Shown: in pieces, positions 26,635-41,500 of the stretch
Layout: every line of letters begins with the position of its first letter
Position numbering within the stretch: position 1 is the stretch's first letter
NCBI GenBank assembly: GCA_964036155.1
Contig: OZ038422.1
Location: forward strand, 49,871,201 to 49,935,200
DNA length: 64,000 nt
Source: Diploscapter coronatus
Lineage: Eukaryota > Nematoda > Chromadorea > Rhabditida > Rhabditidae
Direction: 5' to 3'
The notes under the pieces: model-generated
The model's database searches: none
What the model was told of the DNA's origin: nothing
What the model saw: only the letters and a program-made list of their open reading frames with translations
Made by a program: the position numbers and the translations under genes

Positions 26635-29600
26635 TTATCGATTTAAAGCCTCTGAGTTAGGTCGGATTTGTGAGAGAAGAGTCAGCGGGAAAGTCTTGAT
26701 GTGAGTTTGCCACTGTGCGGACGTCTGGAAGTACCGTACTCCCAAGTGAAGGGCGCCATCAACGAACACTTAAGTTGTGTCAGTCTCAGAAACATTTCAA
26801 ATTTCAATTCCTACCGTTCAACGAGTGATGCTTACTAGCGGGGCAGCACAGCACTCGAGTAATCGAAGAAATTTGCACGGGTGACATGTCGAGGTCGGAT
26901 TTCTTGAATTTTAAATATTTTTGCTTGAAAATTAAAAATTAGCATACCTGTCCCTTTTTCATGCCCAATTTGTGGAGCATTTTGTCTTTCTTTTTCTCCT
27001 TCACGTAGGACATCGAAAGTAGAGCGTTACTGTGGTTTCTGGAAAATAATATTTTCATTTCATAGAAAAAATAGAAAAATCAATAATTTCTTATTTTCGA
27101 CTAAGACCGACCTATGGACGATCAAAGACCTGAATGTAGACTTTATCGTTGATTTGGAGTTGTCTTTCTTGCTCGTTGGAGTGGTGGCATTTCCGAAAGA
27201 GGCATTAAGTGCGACGTTTTCCTGAGAAATTTTACTTTTTCAAGAAAATGCAAACACTCCTACCCCAAGTGGATTGGTCCAAAACTCTACGGACATTTCC
27301 CTTGCGGAAATATCTGACCTCGCGTAGGGGCTGTTCGGAGGAGAGGTGCCTTAATTAACAAAAAATGAACTGTCCAATTAACCATTTAATTAGAGCAATT
27401 AACGCTAGTTAATTACCACTATCCTTCGACATGCTGCTTTCCCTCTCTTCCTGAGTTGTCGTCGCGGCTTCTGAAGAGATGGTTGGTTGTTGCTTGCTTC
27501 GCGGAGACGACGTCTGGCCTTCTGAATCCGTCGTGACGTCGTCCGACGCTCCGACTCTGATTTCAGTCAGGAAGGGCACGAAAATGAGTTCGGATTCGGG
27601 CTGAAAAGTCGATAAGTTAAAACGATATTTTTAAATCAATAAAACTACCTCATTTGTACTCTCGGAGACCTGCATCATGACCTCTCCAATCGGCAAGTTG
27701 ATTCTGCTTCCCTGGGTCTGTTTGGGCCACTGGGTCAATTTTTCGGCTACAGAGGATTTTTCGGAAGACGACAATTCGGCCCAACGCTCCCAGATGTCGC
27801 GGCAAAGCTGATCGAGTTGGACGTCGATTCCTGAAAAACTATTCTTCAGGAGGGAAAAGGTATTTTTTCCACAAATTTTCTTTGAAAGAAAGGATACAAT
27901 TTAATTTTTATTCGAATTTTACCCTCAATCATCCTTCCACACAGACTATTCGGATACGGTAGGAGCATGAATCTCAGGTACTGCAACCAATTTGACGACG
28001 ATTTGTGATGCAGGCAATCCACATAGGCTCGAAGTACCTGAAAGTTAATTGGGTAATTAGGCCTTAGTTGCCCAATTAAATGAGTTAATTACTTGTCCGA
28101 GTAGTCTGTCGCCTCCCGCGATTCCAATATAGGTTAGAGAGGGCTCGACCGAATTTGAGTTGCAACTGAAAAAATAAGTTTTGCTGAGAAGATTTTTAAA
28201 AAATCTTACAAGTTCTGGATCTTATTTACAATCTGCCCGATAATTTGCTTGGTTTGAGCAGAGGAGGAGCAATTAACAATGTTCAGAATTGGAGAGAACG
28301 CCGAGAAATTCGAGAGTTCTCCCTGAAAAAGTAAAATTGCTAATTTTTAAATCAAAGTTAGCCTTATTTTTAAAAATTAGAAAATGCTTACCAAAGAACA
28401 CAGCCAAAGACAGTCGGAAGCGGACTCAGGCAAAAGAGACGATGAAAGTTGGTCTGTCAAGCTCGTCACTCGGTTGATGTCCATTTTCTTCTCTCGAGAA
28501 ATCGAACCTATCGTCAGAGAATGCGGCAGGTTTAGGCCTGAAATTGAAACAAATAGTGTTTTCAGCATTTTAAATGAGTTTCAAGCCACCATGATTCGGA
28601 ATATGACTATTTTAAGACTGTCTAGCGTAATCTATAGGAATTTACGTGAAATATTTTCATGACTTCATTTATGCAAAGAAAAAATCAAAGCTAAAATGTT
28701 TCCGACCTACCCTGACTATAATTCGCACTTTGGTTTGAGGTTGACGGTCTAACCGCAACGTGTACCGTGTTGTCTCCGTTCGAATAGCCCTTTGGGGGGC
28801 TGTTGTTGGTGCCTTTTCGCTCGAAATTCTCGATCCCGAATGGCTGAGTGGGTGTGTGGTGCCCTTGATGCATGTCCTTCGGAGTGTGCGGAGTTGAGGT
28901 CAGGCCTGCAAATCTCATAATTTTCAGCATTCTTTTTTAGAAAAAATTCCAGAAATCTTATTTTTCAGAAATGGTATTAATCCTCATTAGAACGAAGTGC
29001 GAGAACAAAAAGTAGTGTGCAAAAATGAGTCTTTGTAGTCGCACCAGACTCTCGCTTTTACACCGTTTCTTGAGATCACACCTCGTTCTAATGAGGGTTA
29101 ATGCCACCGCAGAAATTTCAATTTTCTAGCTATCTCTGCTATAAATGATTGGAGAATCACAAAAGTCCCTACCCATAGGAGTTTCGAGCCGGTTCTCTTT
29201 CTGGTGCTCCGCTTCAGACGAAGAATCTTCGCCTTCGCTTTCCGAGTGATCAGAACCGACGTCGGCTTCCTGGAAAAAAGAACTCGCTCTAAACATCGGA
29301 TAGAAATTTACCGGATCATAAATAGCGGGCAGGATTTCTTTGGATCTTGTGAAGTACGGTCTCAGTGCCGGTCTTGGATTTGACCCGATCGAAATTTCAT
29401 CGGCTGCCATTTCCGGTCCGGAATCGCTCATGCCCTCTAATTCTTCGAACAAAGCTTCGAGTTCCTTGGCTGTCGGGGCTCTAGCGATAGAAGAGCACGT
29501 GGCAGAGGCCTGAGAATCGACATTCTAATTTTCCGAAAACTCGCTTTTTAGGAATCATTTTAAAAAAAAGTGTACCTCATCTTCGGGAACCTTGAACTTC

Positions 29601-32600
29601 CTGAGCAGAGAGACGAATCGCTGTTTGATATTTTTCCGGTGCGCGAATTTTCTCGGGTCGCGAATTCTGGAACTGCTAGAAGTTTTCGGGAAAGACGAAA
29701 ATCGAAAATTTACCTGGTTCTTTCCGATCTGGCGCTCAACTCCGGAAGTTCGGTTTCCATGTGCATTTCCTCGTATTCACTATCCGTTTCTTCCTCGGAA
29801 ATCTCCCCTTCCGGATTTTTCTTGCCCTGTCTTTCCCTCTCTGATTCCAATTCCAAAGGTAAGGACTGGCAATTCGTCAGATACAGGCGACCGATGCTTT
29901 GCACTGAAAATTAGAATTTTCTAATATTTGGCGAAAAGTTAGAATCTTCCTTGAAAGTCCAAGAATTTTTAAATTCGATCATTTTCTTCAAGACTATGGC
30001 GGCAAGCAGCATAGAAAAAGAGCCGCTGTTGAAAGACGACGAAAACAAGGGAATCAACAAGAAGAAAGGAAAGGACAGCAGTGAGGCAACGGACAACAAT
30101 GCAAAGATGACCGCCAAATCCAGCGCAGAGGTGGGAAAAGGGATCTTTCCTTTGAAAAAAAAGTCGAATTCTTTGGAAAGAAGTCAAGTTTTCATGAAGA
30201 TCAACTTTTCTGGATCATAAACTTTGAAAAGATAAATTTTCCAGAAAATAGACCAGTTTCAGAGACCACGAAGGAGCAAGCGACCTGCCAAGCCGTCGGT
30301 CGAATCGATGACTGCCACCTACGACGTCACGCAAAAATCGGTAAAACTTGTTGAAAAATTAAAAGGATGTGAAAGGAGGAGATCGCTTCCTGATGCTCTC
30401 TTAATTAATCACAGGATTTGGAGTGATTTGTAACAAAACTTCGAAGGGAATCCCTGCAAATTTTGCTACAAATCACCCACCATACGTGTTATTGCATCAA
30501 ATTTCAAAGATCCAAAAACTTCAAATATTTCCAGAAATCCGGGGGTCGAACAGGCAAAGACGGCAAGAATAAGGAGAAGGAAGGGCAATCGGCGGCGGCC
30601 GCAGCGCGGAACGAGGAGCGACGCGCCAAGCAGAAGAACAAACACGACGAGTACGACATCGGGCCATATTCATATTGTAAGTACGACCGTACTCCGGGTT
30701 AATCCCATGTACTTAAAAATCAAAAACAACCCTCCACGGTTTAGCCATGATCTTGTCAAACGCGTACTTATAAATTAAAAACTGTCTTTAACGGTAATTT
30801 CACAAAAAAAATCAATAATAGCCATCCATTTTAACCGTGCTCTGATTATATTGAGTTGGTCGAAATTGCAGTAATCTCATTCGCTTATCTATTCGTGCTG
30901 TGGACGTTCACGGCGATATTCGCAGGGACGTTCGTCTATCTGCTCTATCTGCGCTGTCGAAGCGGACCCATCTACTACGGGGAGGGGTCGCTGATAGGAG
31001 GCACGCCATGTGAGAAAATTTTCAAAAATCAAAACTGCTCCTCCTTGAAAATGAGCACTATAGTACGGCCTTATGGACCTTATCTTTTCGAAACGTCCTA
31101 CTTTTATTCCCGAAAAAAATAAATCGGTATAAAAGTCAGAAAAAAGAATGAAATTGAGCAATGAGCGTGCTCAATTGCCAAAACAACTGTCAGCAATTGC
31201 GCGATCGAGAACGATGCAAAACGCCGCAACAAGGTTGCAGATGGATGGGAATAGGGGCTAACCATAAAGAACATAAGGTCGTGATAGTTAACAATTTTCA
31301 CAGAATTCACAAATGGATCATACGTTCTTATTCCTCACGAAAATCTTAGCGTTTGAGCAGGTTTCTGGCCAAAAACTGGTAATGGGGGCATATTTTCAGA
31401 TCTCGTATTCGAGCCGAACCCAACAAAGTTTTCCGCGAACGAAACCATCATCGATCGAACGACGATCGTGTTCAACTCGAAAGAGCCCAACTCCTATGAG
31501 AACCATCTCATTCGGTACAAGCACATCATGAAGGGACAGAGAAGTAAGAAGAGTTCTAGGAGTGGGAGTGAAAAGTAATAAAACAATTTTAAGTGAATTT
31601 TATACAGTTTAAACAAATTTTAGGACTTATGCTTATTTTGAAATATTTTCTAGGAAAGCCCTCACGAGCCTCGAGTGGGTACGAGACGAAAGCCAAGTCG
31701 TGCCCCGACCACGCTGCAGCTGTGAAGAACAAACACGTCTGTCAGGTGGAGAGGAACAGTTCAGAATACGGGCCGTGCACTTTCGATGAGTAAGGATCTA
31801 TTTGGATTACAGCAGTTTTTTCCTCATTTTCAAAAAAAAGGATGATTGCACTTTTTTCTAAAAAAAAATATTGGATTACTGTAATTTTTCCATAAAATAG
31901 AAATTTTTAGCCTCTCCCTGGAAAACACGATGGGTTTCAGCATCGGGCAGCCTTGCATCATGTTGAAGTTCACCAAGGTTTTTCACAAAACTTCAAACAT
32001 ATAGATTTTCACGAATTTTTAGATAATCGGCTGGACGCTCGATGGGAAAGGAGGGTCTAAGGTTTTTAAAATTATCAAGCATTTCATTTTTTTTTTTGAG
32101 AAATTTAGGACTGCAAAAACGAGCGAATTCTGGTCTCCTGCAAGGCTGAGCCTAATGTATGGAATTTTAAAATTCCATTTTTATCGAAAAATAACTTTTT
32201 TTACTCAGAAAAAAGTAAAATTTGAAAGAAAAGTTATAACTTGTAAAATTGCAACTCTAGGACCTAACAGTGACGGTTTATCCTGTGAACGGGATCGACA
32301 CATGCTCCTTCCCTTATAAAGTCCAGCCCGAGTATCAGACGCCCTACCTGATGGCTCACTTGCAGATTCCCAAGCACGATACTCAGGTAGAGGAGGGGAG
32401 ATATATGAAATTGCCTTTTTCAAAAAGATATCCTTCAGTACAAAGTGACGTGCAAGCCAGTGCCCGATTCCCTGAAGAAGACGGACAGCGGCAAGGACAA
32501 CGCGGTCGAGTTCAAAGTCAAGCGAATCAGCGCGAAAGCGGAGGAAAAGAAGTCGTAATTCGCAAACAAAAATGATCCATTGCTGCCAAGTAGAGCTAGA

Positions 32601-33691
32601 CTTTTCACAGCAATAAAATGGCCTAACCCTTTCATTCTAATTTTGAGAATTTTTATTAGGAGGATAAATTTAGAAATTAAAAAAAAAAAAAAAAAACAAA
32701 CAAACAAACAACCTGAATTCAGGTCCTTTTCTGACTCCTCTGCGGCCCATAGCGGCAATTCCCGAATCCCACCTTGTTGGAGAATCTGAAACTTTTTTTT
32801 TTCTTTTTTTAAATTCACATCGTTTATTTGTCTTCTTGCCTGTGTCAAATTGATCATTCCGACGGCCAAAGTCTTGAAGCCTCCTGGTAGTCGATTTTTG
32901 TACTTTCGTCTTCGTTGAATTAGAATGTGAAGAATGTTCGTTTTGCGTTTCAGGAAATGGGGGTACTGAAATTTTTTTTCTAATTATAATAGATCAAGGA
33001 TTGTTCAATAGTTTTGAAGAGTTATCCCTTTTCCGAAAAAATGATCTCTTTTGTAAAAGTATGATCTTTCATTCAAAAGTGATCTTTTCCGTCATCGTTA
33101 TTCGATATTCAATTGTCGTGTTTAGTGGAGTGTCACAAGGCTTTTCCCTTCTTTCTCTTTCCGTCTCCAATTACAAATTCGTTTCACACACACAACGGTT
33201 CGTGAAATCGTAAAATGGGGATTTACAAACAATTTCAAAATTTATAGAAAATCATTCAATATGCCTACTTTCCAAGAAAAAATATGAGCTTTACAAAATT
33301 TCAGAATAAAAATGATAAATTTTTCTATTTTTCAAGAAAAAATAACTTGAAAAATTGCCAACCTGAATCGTAAAGGCCAAATCGAGGGGTACGTCGATTC
33401 TGCCATGGCTGGATTCGATGGCGATTTCATTCGACCTCAGACTCCTGCCTCTCTTCAAATCTTGGAGTTTGGCTGTGATGACGATGCTGTTGATTTGGGT
33501 CGGTTGAAAGTTCAGGACTAGTCTGTTGATGTTCAAGTTGAATGATCTAAAAACTTGATTTCTATAGCTGATAAGACATTTTCGATAGTTGATACAATTT
33601 TAAAATCCAACCTTTGAATAGCGGAAGGGGCGGTTCGGTCCATCTCCCAATTGGCGAACATGCGCATGTGGACGGGCACGTTCTTCTCCAT
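26635..33691 (-). CDS. pacs-1: PACS, phosphofurin acidic cluster sorting protein
   Basis: About 19 exons. PACS proteins link acidic-cluster cargo to AP-1/COPI and work in Golgi-endosome sorting. The cargo-binding FBR domain is spread over exons 33691-33612, about 33546-33363, 32965-32840 and 32785-32713: MRMFANWEMDRTAPS, IDVPLDLAFTIQ, YPHFLKRKTNILHILIQRRR, FKTLAVGMINLTQ. After a 2.8-kb intron the exon 29903-29714 resumes with IGRLYLTNCQSLPLE. The acidic middle region and the conserved NIKQRFVSLLRKFKVPEDE and SDSGPEMAADE / RPALRPYF blocks follow. The C-terminal domain is recognisable (LQYLRFMLLPYPNS, MSVEFWTNPLG, STFRSLIV, VDGALHLGVRYFQ). One intron (32839-32786) appears to be GC-AG. The large intron contains a complete opposite-strand Na+/K+-ATPase beta gene. 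The assignment is by alignment to vertebrate PACS from memory. Confidence 0.9.
28973..29105. mobile_element. 133-bp MITE-like inverted-repeat element in a pacs-1 intron
   Basis: The 27-bp ends (28973-28999 and 29079-29105) are inverted copies sharing CTCATTAGAACGA and ATTAA, with about three mismatches. The centre is short and non-coding. It fits a small non-autonomous DNA element or a foldback sequence. Confidence 0.7.
29996..32558 (+). CDS. Na+/K+-ATPase beta subunit, nested in a pacs-1 intron
   Basis: About ten exons. The beta subunit is a type II membrane glycoprotein that folds and delivers the sodium pump alpha subunit to the plasma membrane. The membrane span is LISFAYLFVLWTFTAIFAGT after the family motif YDIGPYSY. 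The ectodomain shows KFSANETIIDRT and the conserved cysteines (KSCPDHAA, HVCQVERN, YGPCTFDE, GQPCIMLKF, DCKNERILVSC, DTCSFPYK, YKVTCKP). The family motif is IIGWTLDG, and LTVTVYPVNGIDTCSFPY and PYLMAHLQIP are close to animal beta subunits. The cytoplasmic N-terminus is about 124 residues over three exons, rich in Lys, Glu and Ala, against some 30-60 in most beta subunits. It starts MAASSIEKEPLLKDD; TTCAAG just before ATG could be a splice acceptor. AATAAA follows the stop by about 54 bp. I cannot say which nematode paralogue (nkb) it matches. Confidence 0.92.
30429..30475. repeat. Short hairpin repeat in an intron of the Na+/K+-ATPase beta gene
   Basis: AGTGATTTGTAACAAAA pairs with TTTTGCTACAAATCACC about 20 bp later. 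The arms are about 17 bp with one mismatch. Confidence 0.65.
32612..32617 (+). terminator. Polyadenylation signal of the nested beta-subunit gene
   Basis: AATAAA 54 bp past the stop and 95 bp before pacs-1 coding exon 4 on the other strand. An 18-base A-run and CAAA repeats follow at about 32680-32710, directly next to the pacs-1 donor site. Confidence 0.7.
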
Positions 33692-34982
33692 TTTCGGAGC
33701 GGATTTTAGTTGTTTTCAAATTTTCGTTAAAAATACCCCGTCTCCTTCAACCGCTTGCCATGTTCTGCAATTCTTTCAATGATTAATTTCGATTTCCGGC
33801 GAAATCGACCAAAATTCAATAAAACGGCAGGGAAATAATTACTCATGAAAAGTTATGAAGATTTTCTCGATCAAATAATTGCCCTCTATCATTTTCAGCC
33901 ACATGACACATTTTACAATGAATCATAACAATAACAAAAGAGAGGGGTGGGAAAGATTAGTAATCGAAAAAATTTGAAACAAAAATCATAGATCTTCAAG
34001 AATACCCTTTTTTGGAAATTTTTCTCAAAACTGCCCATTTTTCTAAGTTTTCAAAAATACCCCTATTTTTCTGTAGCTTTTTAAAAACACACCATTTTGC
34101 AGGACTTGAAAATCCAATATATCTCTAAAGCATGTGATAAGAGATAGTGGAGTGGGGGGAAATGAGATAAAAACGGAGTGAAATGGGTAATGGGAAAATG
34201 TGAAATGAAGTCTTGAAGCCCTGGACAACAGACATATGGCTTGGCTGTACTAGTAGCTGGAAAAATGGGAAGAGAGAAAGAGTATTGATTAGAGAAAGAA
34301 AAATAGAGAGAAAGAAAATAGGGAAAGAGAAAGAAAGAAAGAAAGGGGAAGTGTCCCTCTCCCTTTTCTCCTCTATTCTCCCCCCTTAAATTCGTCCAGA
34401 GAACGAAATTGAAAGACTGGAATATACAATTGAGAGAAACACACACATCAATTTTTGGAAGAAAATTTCAAGAAAATCTTCTTAGTTTCCAAAGTTTTCG
34501 AGGTTTTACCGTAGCGAAACAATAGAATCCCACTTTCAAGAATATGCTAATTTGAAAAGCCACAATAGGATTTTCTGCAAGTGTCGGAACGGTGGCCGAC
34601 TCGATCAGAATGAGGATCATCACCAAGAAGCGCGAAAAATGAATAATAAAGGGGCACGTGCTTCACATTCGAGAATTAAATAGTGCACGGCGTTTAGCGT
34701 GTCGGCCGTTTCGTAAATCGCGTAGTGGCCAATTTCAAATTTCAAAAATTTTCAGAATTTCGTTTTTTCCTCCTAAAATCCTCGAAAATCGTGCTAATTT
34801 TTGCCTGGACAATTGGCTTAATCATCCCGGACTAATTGGACAATATCCCCTTCCATTTCTTTCTCGTTTTCCACTCTAACTTCGATTTCCCTTATTTAGG
34901 ATTGGACCTTTTGATTTTTCAAAGGTTATCGATTTTAGGTCCTGTTAAAAAGGAGTGGGGATTCAAGAGAAGGAGGAAAGTG
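33692..34982. promoter_or_regulatory. Head-to-head intergenic region between pacs-1 and prmt-1
   Basis: 1.3 kb between divergent start codons, without a supported gene. It contains a purine-rich GAAA/GAGA tract at about 34260-34348. Promoters and 5' leaders of both genes must lie here. No defined element is recognised. Confidence 0.45.
34260..34348. repeat. Purine-rich GAAA/GAGA low-complexity tract
   Basis: Nearly all A and G on the plus strand, with tandem GAAA near the right end, between two divergent genes. Confidence 0.8.
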
Positions 34983-37712
<2,730 letters not shown>

Positions 37713-38532
37713 GCGATGATGGAAGCAAAGCCGGCCAGATTGTTGATTTTTCGAATTTTTCCTTTGTTCTGATTACTATTCTTTTCCATTTATTTTTGTT
37801 GATTTATATCTTTACTAAATTGGTTATTTTTTCTTAGTTTTTGTGTGCCGATTCTCAGATAGTTGACCCTAAATCCGGTATATCTTTGTTAAGCTCTATC
37901 TAGTATTTTCAAAACTTTAAAAATTCGTTTTTTCTCTACGTTTTAAAAATTGTTGCAGTTGAGAATGATGAACGTTTGTTGAAAATTGAAAGAATAAAAA
38001 TTGTCTTTATTTTTTATTTTTATGAGATATTGGTTTTATACCATGAGAGTTCATATTTTTATGCCCGATTTAGATGAATTTGAAATATCTACTTTTATTT
38101 GGAAACTCAGAAATAACTACCCTTTGACGAATTTCAGATACCAAGACATTAGTTTAGCCGAGTGCTATCTACCCATTAATTTTCGTAACTCCTGGTACTC
38201 GCCATTGTCTTCGAGATTAGCCCTTGCAAAGAAAGGGGGAAGGGGTACCCCGAGCTTTAACTATATGCTTGCTTATTTTTGCTCTCTGCTTCTTATTCTC
38301 CTTTAATCTGGATACGTGCGTCTCGCAGGTTATAGACGCAGAGTGTAGACGAAAAGCTCATCTCGAGGACAATGGAGAGTTAAAATTTTTTCTTCGAAAA
38401 GTCATGTAATTTCAACATTTCTACTTTCAGACTGAATTAATGTTTAAATATATTTTATTAACCTGATACCATGAAATTTTTATGTATCCTGGGTTAAGAT
38501 TGGATTTTTAAATCTTAATTTTCAGACTAAAA
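37713..38532. other. Gap between prmt-1 and mdt-17
   Basis: About 820 bp. AATAAA at 37993-37998 ends prmt-1. A TTTTCAG at 38519-38525, seven bases before the mdt-17 ATG, is a candidate spliced-leader acceptor. The distance is longer than in a typical nematode operon, so separate promoters or an SL1-type arrangement are possible. No other gene is seen. Confidence 0.5.
38519..38525 (+). other. Candidate trans-splice acceptor before mdt-17
   Basis: TTTTCAG followed after seven bases by ATG, with no visible upstream coding exon. This is typical of spliced-leader addition in nematodes. An upstream non-coding exon cannot be excluded. Confidence 0.45.
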
Positions 38533-41500
38533 ATGTACCCCTCGAGTTCTGGCGCTGGACATAACCCCAACCTCCCTCGCCGCGGAGTGAATGTGGCCTT
38601 AGAACCCGTCCAAGAATGGACCATCAAGGAGATTCTATTCGATGGAGTTGAGAAGAGAGTCAAGTACGATATTCATACAATAATCTGCAAATTAAAAAGA
38701 AACATAACCTAGAAATTTCTTGCAAAGTTCAGTTTTTGCTACTTTGGCAACATATTTCGGATAGAAAATTTTTAAAAATCAAAATACCTTTTAGAAACTA
38801 GGAAAAACGTGATAGTTTAACATTTCTATTTCCAGACCGGACACTTTCCCGGACCACATCGCTCGAATGGCTCGACAAATTGATTGGATGAGCCTGATCG
38901 ACACGGACAAGCGATACGACAATCCGGACTTGACTGATCTGGATGATGAGGAGGTTTTAAGCTGTTTTAAAGTTAAAAATCTTTTAAAGATAAAATCTTA
39001 AATCCTGGAAATATACTTTTAAAGTTTTCTATCCTACAAATAATATAAATTTTCCTAGATGTAAGTAATTTGTCTTCTTATTTTTTAATTTCCAAAACTT
39101 TCCAGGAATACCCCAAATTCGAGGAGGAGCTACCCACGATTCCCCCTGAGGCGGGACCCTGGCACACGGTCGCTAAAAATCTCCATGAAAGCCTTCAACA
39201 ACTCAACGTTCTCATCGACACTATCGGAATTATCAGGAACACAGATTATATGAAGGTGATATACTGCAGAAAAATATGGACTGCTAGTTTTTACTCAAAA
39301 AATATTATTCTTGAAAGAAAGACTACTGTAACCTTAAAAGGTAATATTTTTTCTAAAATTGAGAGCTAATGTTGTGCTTTTTCCAAAGATAATAGGACGC
39401 TTAATGCAGCTTTTTAAAAAATGAAAACGATTATTGCAGCTATAAACATTAATTCTCTAGAGAAAATATTCTTGAAATTTTTCAGCCCTTGACCGTCCTC
39501 GACCCGCTGCTCATCGATAGCCCCACGCTAATTGATTTCGCCAATCAGAGCAAATCTTCCCACTGGGTCTGGAAGCGAAGGGTGAGATTGAAAGACCTTT
39601 GATTTAAAAAAAAAAAAAATTAATTCAGGCCTTGAATGAGGCGATCGAAGTTCTGGGAGTTTCAATGAGAAACAGAAACCCGAAAGAAGAATCCACGGAC
39701 GAAGCACATGCTCTGAGGGTCAGGTTTTTCGAGTAAGAAAACTATTTTGAAGGTCACCCCCTTTCAAAGTGAAGTAATGTTTATGTGGAAAAGGGTGAAC
39801 TTCCCAAAATTTAGGAGCTAAAAAAATGAAATTTCAGTGAACTGATGGCCCTACGAAATGTGTGGCGAATCAGAAAGACCGGACACAGGATCTACGGCGA
39901 TCTGGGATATCATATCTGTGAGTGAAAGGAGATAAGAAGATATTCAAAAATATCGCAATTTTTTAAAACAAGATGTATTTTTTCTCAAAAGGATCAAAAA
40001 TTTTCTTTCAGTCGGCATGAAATACAACAGCCGAGAGTTGTTCGAAATCAAACGTCGGGACTTGTCAATTGAAGAGATGGATGCTTTTCGGGGAAGAAAT
40101 CCGCCTTCTCTAATTCAGGTTCGGCATTTCATATATCTTTTCAAAGATAGTGATTTCATATATATCCTTTTTAAAATAAGCATTCCATTTATTCAAAGGG
40201 ATTTCAGAAATCTCTTGATTTTTCAGGTCTCGGTCCCTCGTGATCTCATGAAGCGCTCCAACCTGGTGCTGAAAATCGTCAGGGATGAGGACTCCGGGGG
40301 TCTATTCGGGAAGACGGTCGAGGAGGACTACGAATACATGAAGGTCGGCAATTTATGCTAATTTTAAAAATTCTAGTTTGCAAATATACTGTTCATTAAC
40401 AAATTGCAAATTTATCTTGAATGAATATTAACTGAGTAGTTGACGCTTTTTAAGATCTAATTTAATCTCACAAATTTGTTTGAAGGTCCGACCAAAAGAG
40501 GCAGAGAAAGTCCATTGGCGACGGGCTCTGAGATGGGCCCAACAGGCGTTGGTGAACAGGGACGTTTTCGAGCAGGTATGCTAATTTTTAGAGGACGATT
40601 ACTGTAGCTTTTCATTTACACTTTAAAATTATGCTAATTTTCAGCTGTGCACAGATGCTTCAAGAATGTACAATCGGAATTCTGTTGTCAAAGGCAACAC
40701 TCTGATGCACGCGATGTATGACGGATTGTTCTTGAAGGTTGAACTAAAAAATTATCCATTTAAGGTAAGGAAATTAAATTTGGGAGTTTATTTTTTAGAA
40801 ATTTTTGAGAAAAAATATGCAAACTTGCAGGTCGGAGAGCTCAAAGAGCCCGAAAGTGACGTCTTTCTGGCGCGCATGCTTCAGCAATTGGTGGTCACTG
40901 ACGAGTGCACCAGATGGATCAGACCTCAGGTATACTGCAGTTACAGTGGTCCTTTTCTGGGATGCTGTACAACTAGCATAAATTAAAATGATAGCTCTTA
41001 GATGTTCGTCTCGATGCCTTTGACGACGCTTCCAGAACAGCTTGATACTAGGGGATCCAAGGCGTATACAAAAGTTGATGTGAGGATCTTCAATGTTCCA
41101 GAATATTTTTTTTTTATAAAAAATTTCTCGATCGAGTTTTTGAAGCTGCTCGAGTTTTTCAGATCATCGAGTACGCCCGAAAACAAACCCGTCTTCTGGA
41201 CAAAATGGGCCGAATCGCGGGCCACTACTACATGGCCCAGAAAGTCAACGCCATTCTTCTGGACTTCCAGAATTCGTCCAGTGACCCATCGGTGAGTTAC
41301 CAAATAACTTGGTGGCGAGCCTAAAAATTTTGGTAGTGTTGCCAAAATATTAATAACACTAAAACGGATTTCAATAAAATGGTATCTATACCAAATAATG
41401 GTAACCTTTCCAAAATTGGTACCATTTGGTAACCCTTCAGATTCAATGGCGTTTCGTCCGCACCTCCATCTACAGCTCTTTCGCCTCGGTGAGTATCATC

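Noticed and set aside
32435..32869. 144-codon minus-strand open frame
   Set aside because: Not a gene by itself: it contains parts of two real pacs-1 exons and reads through the GC-AG intron and past the next donor site.
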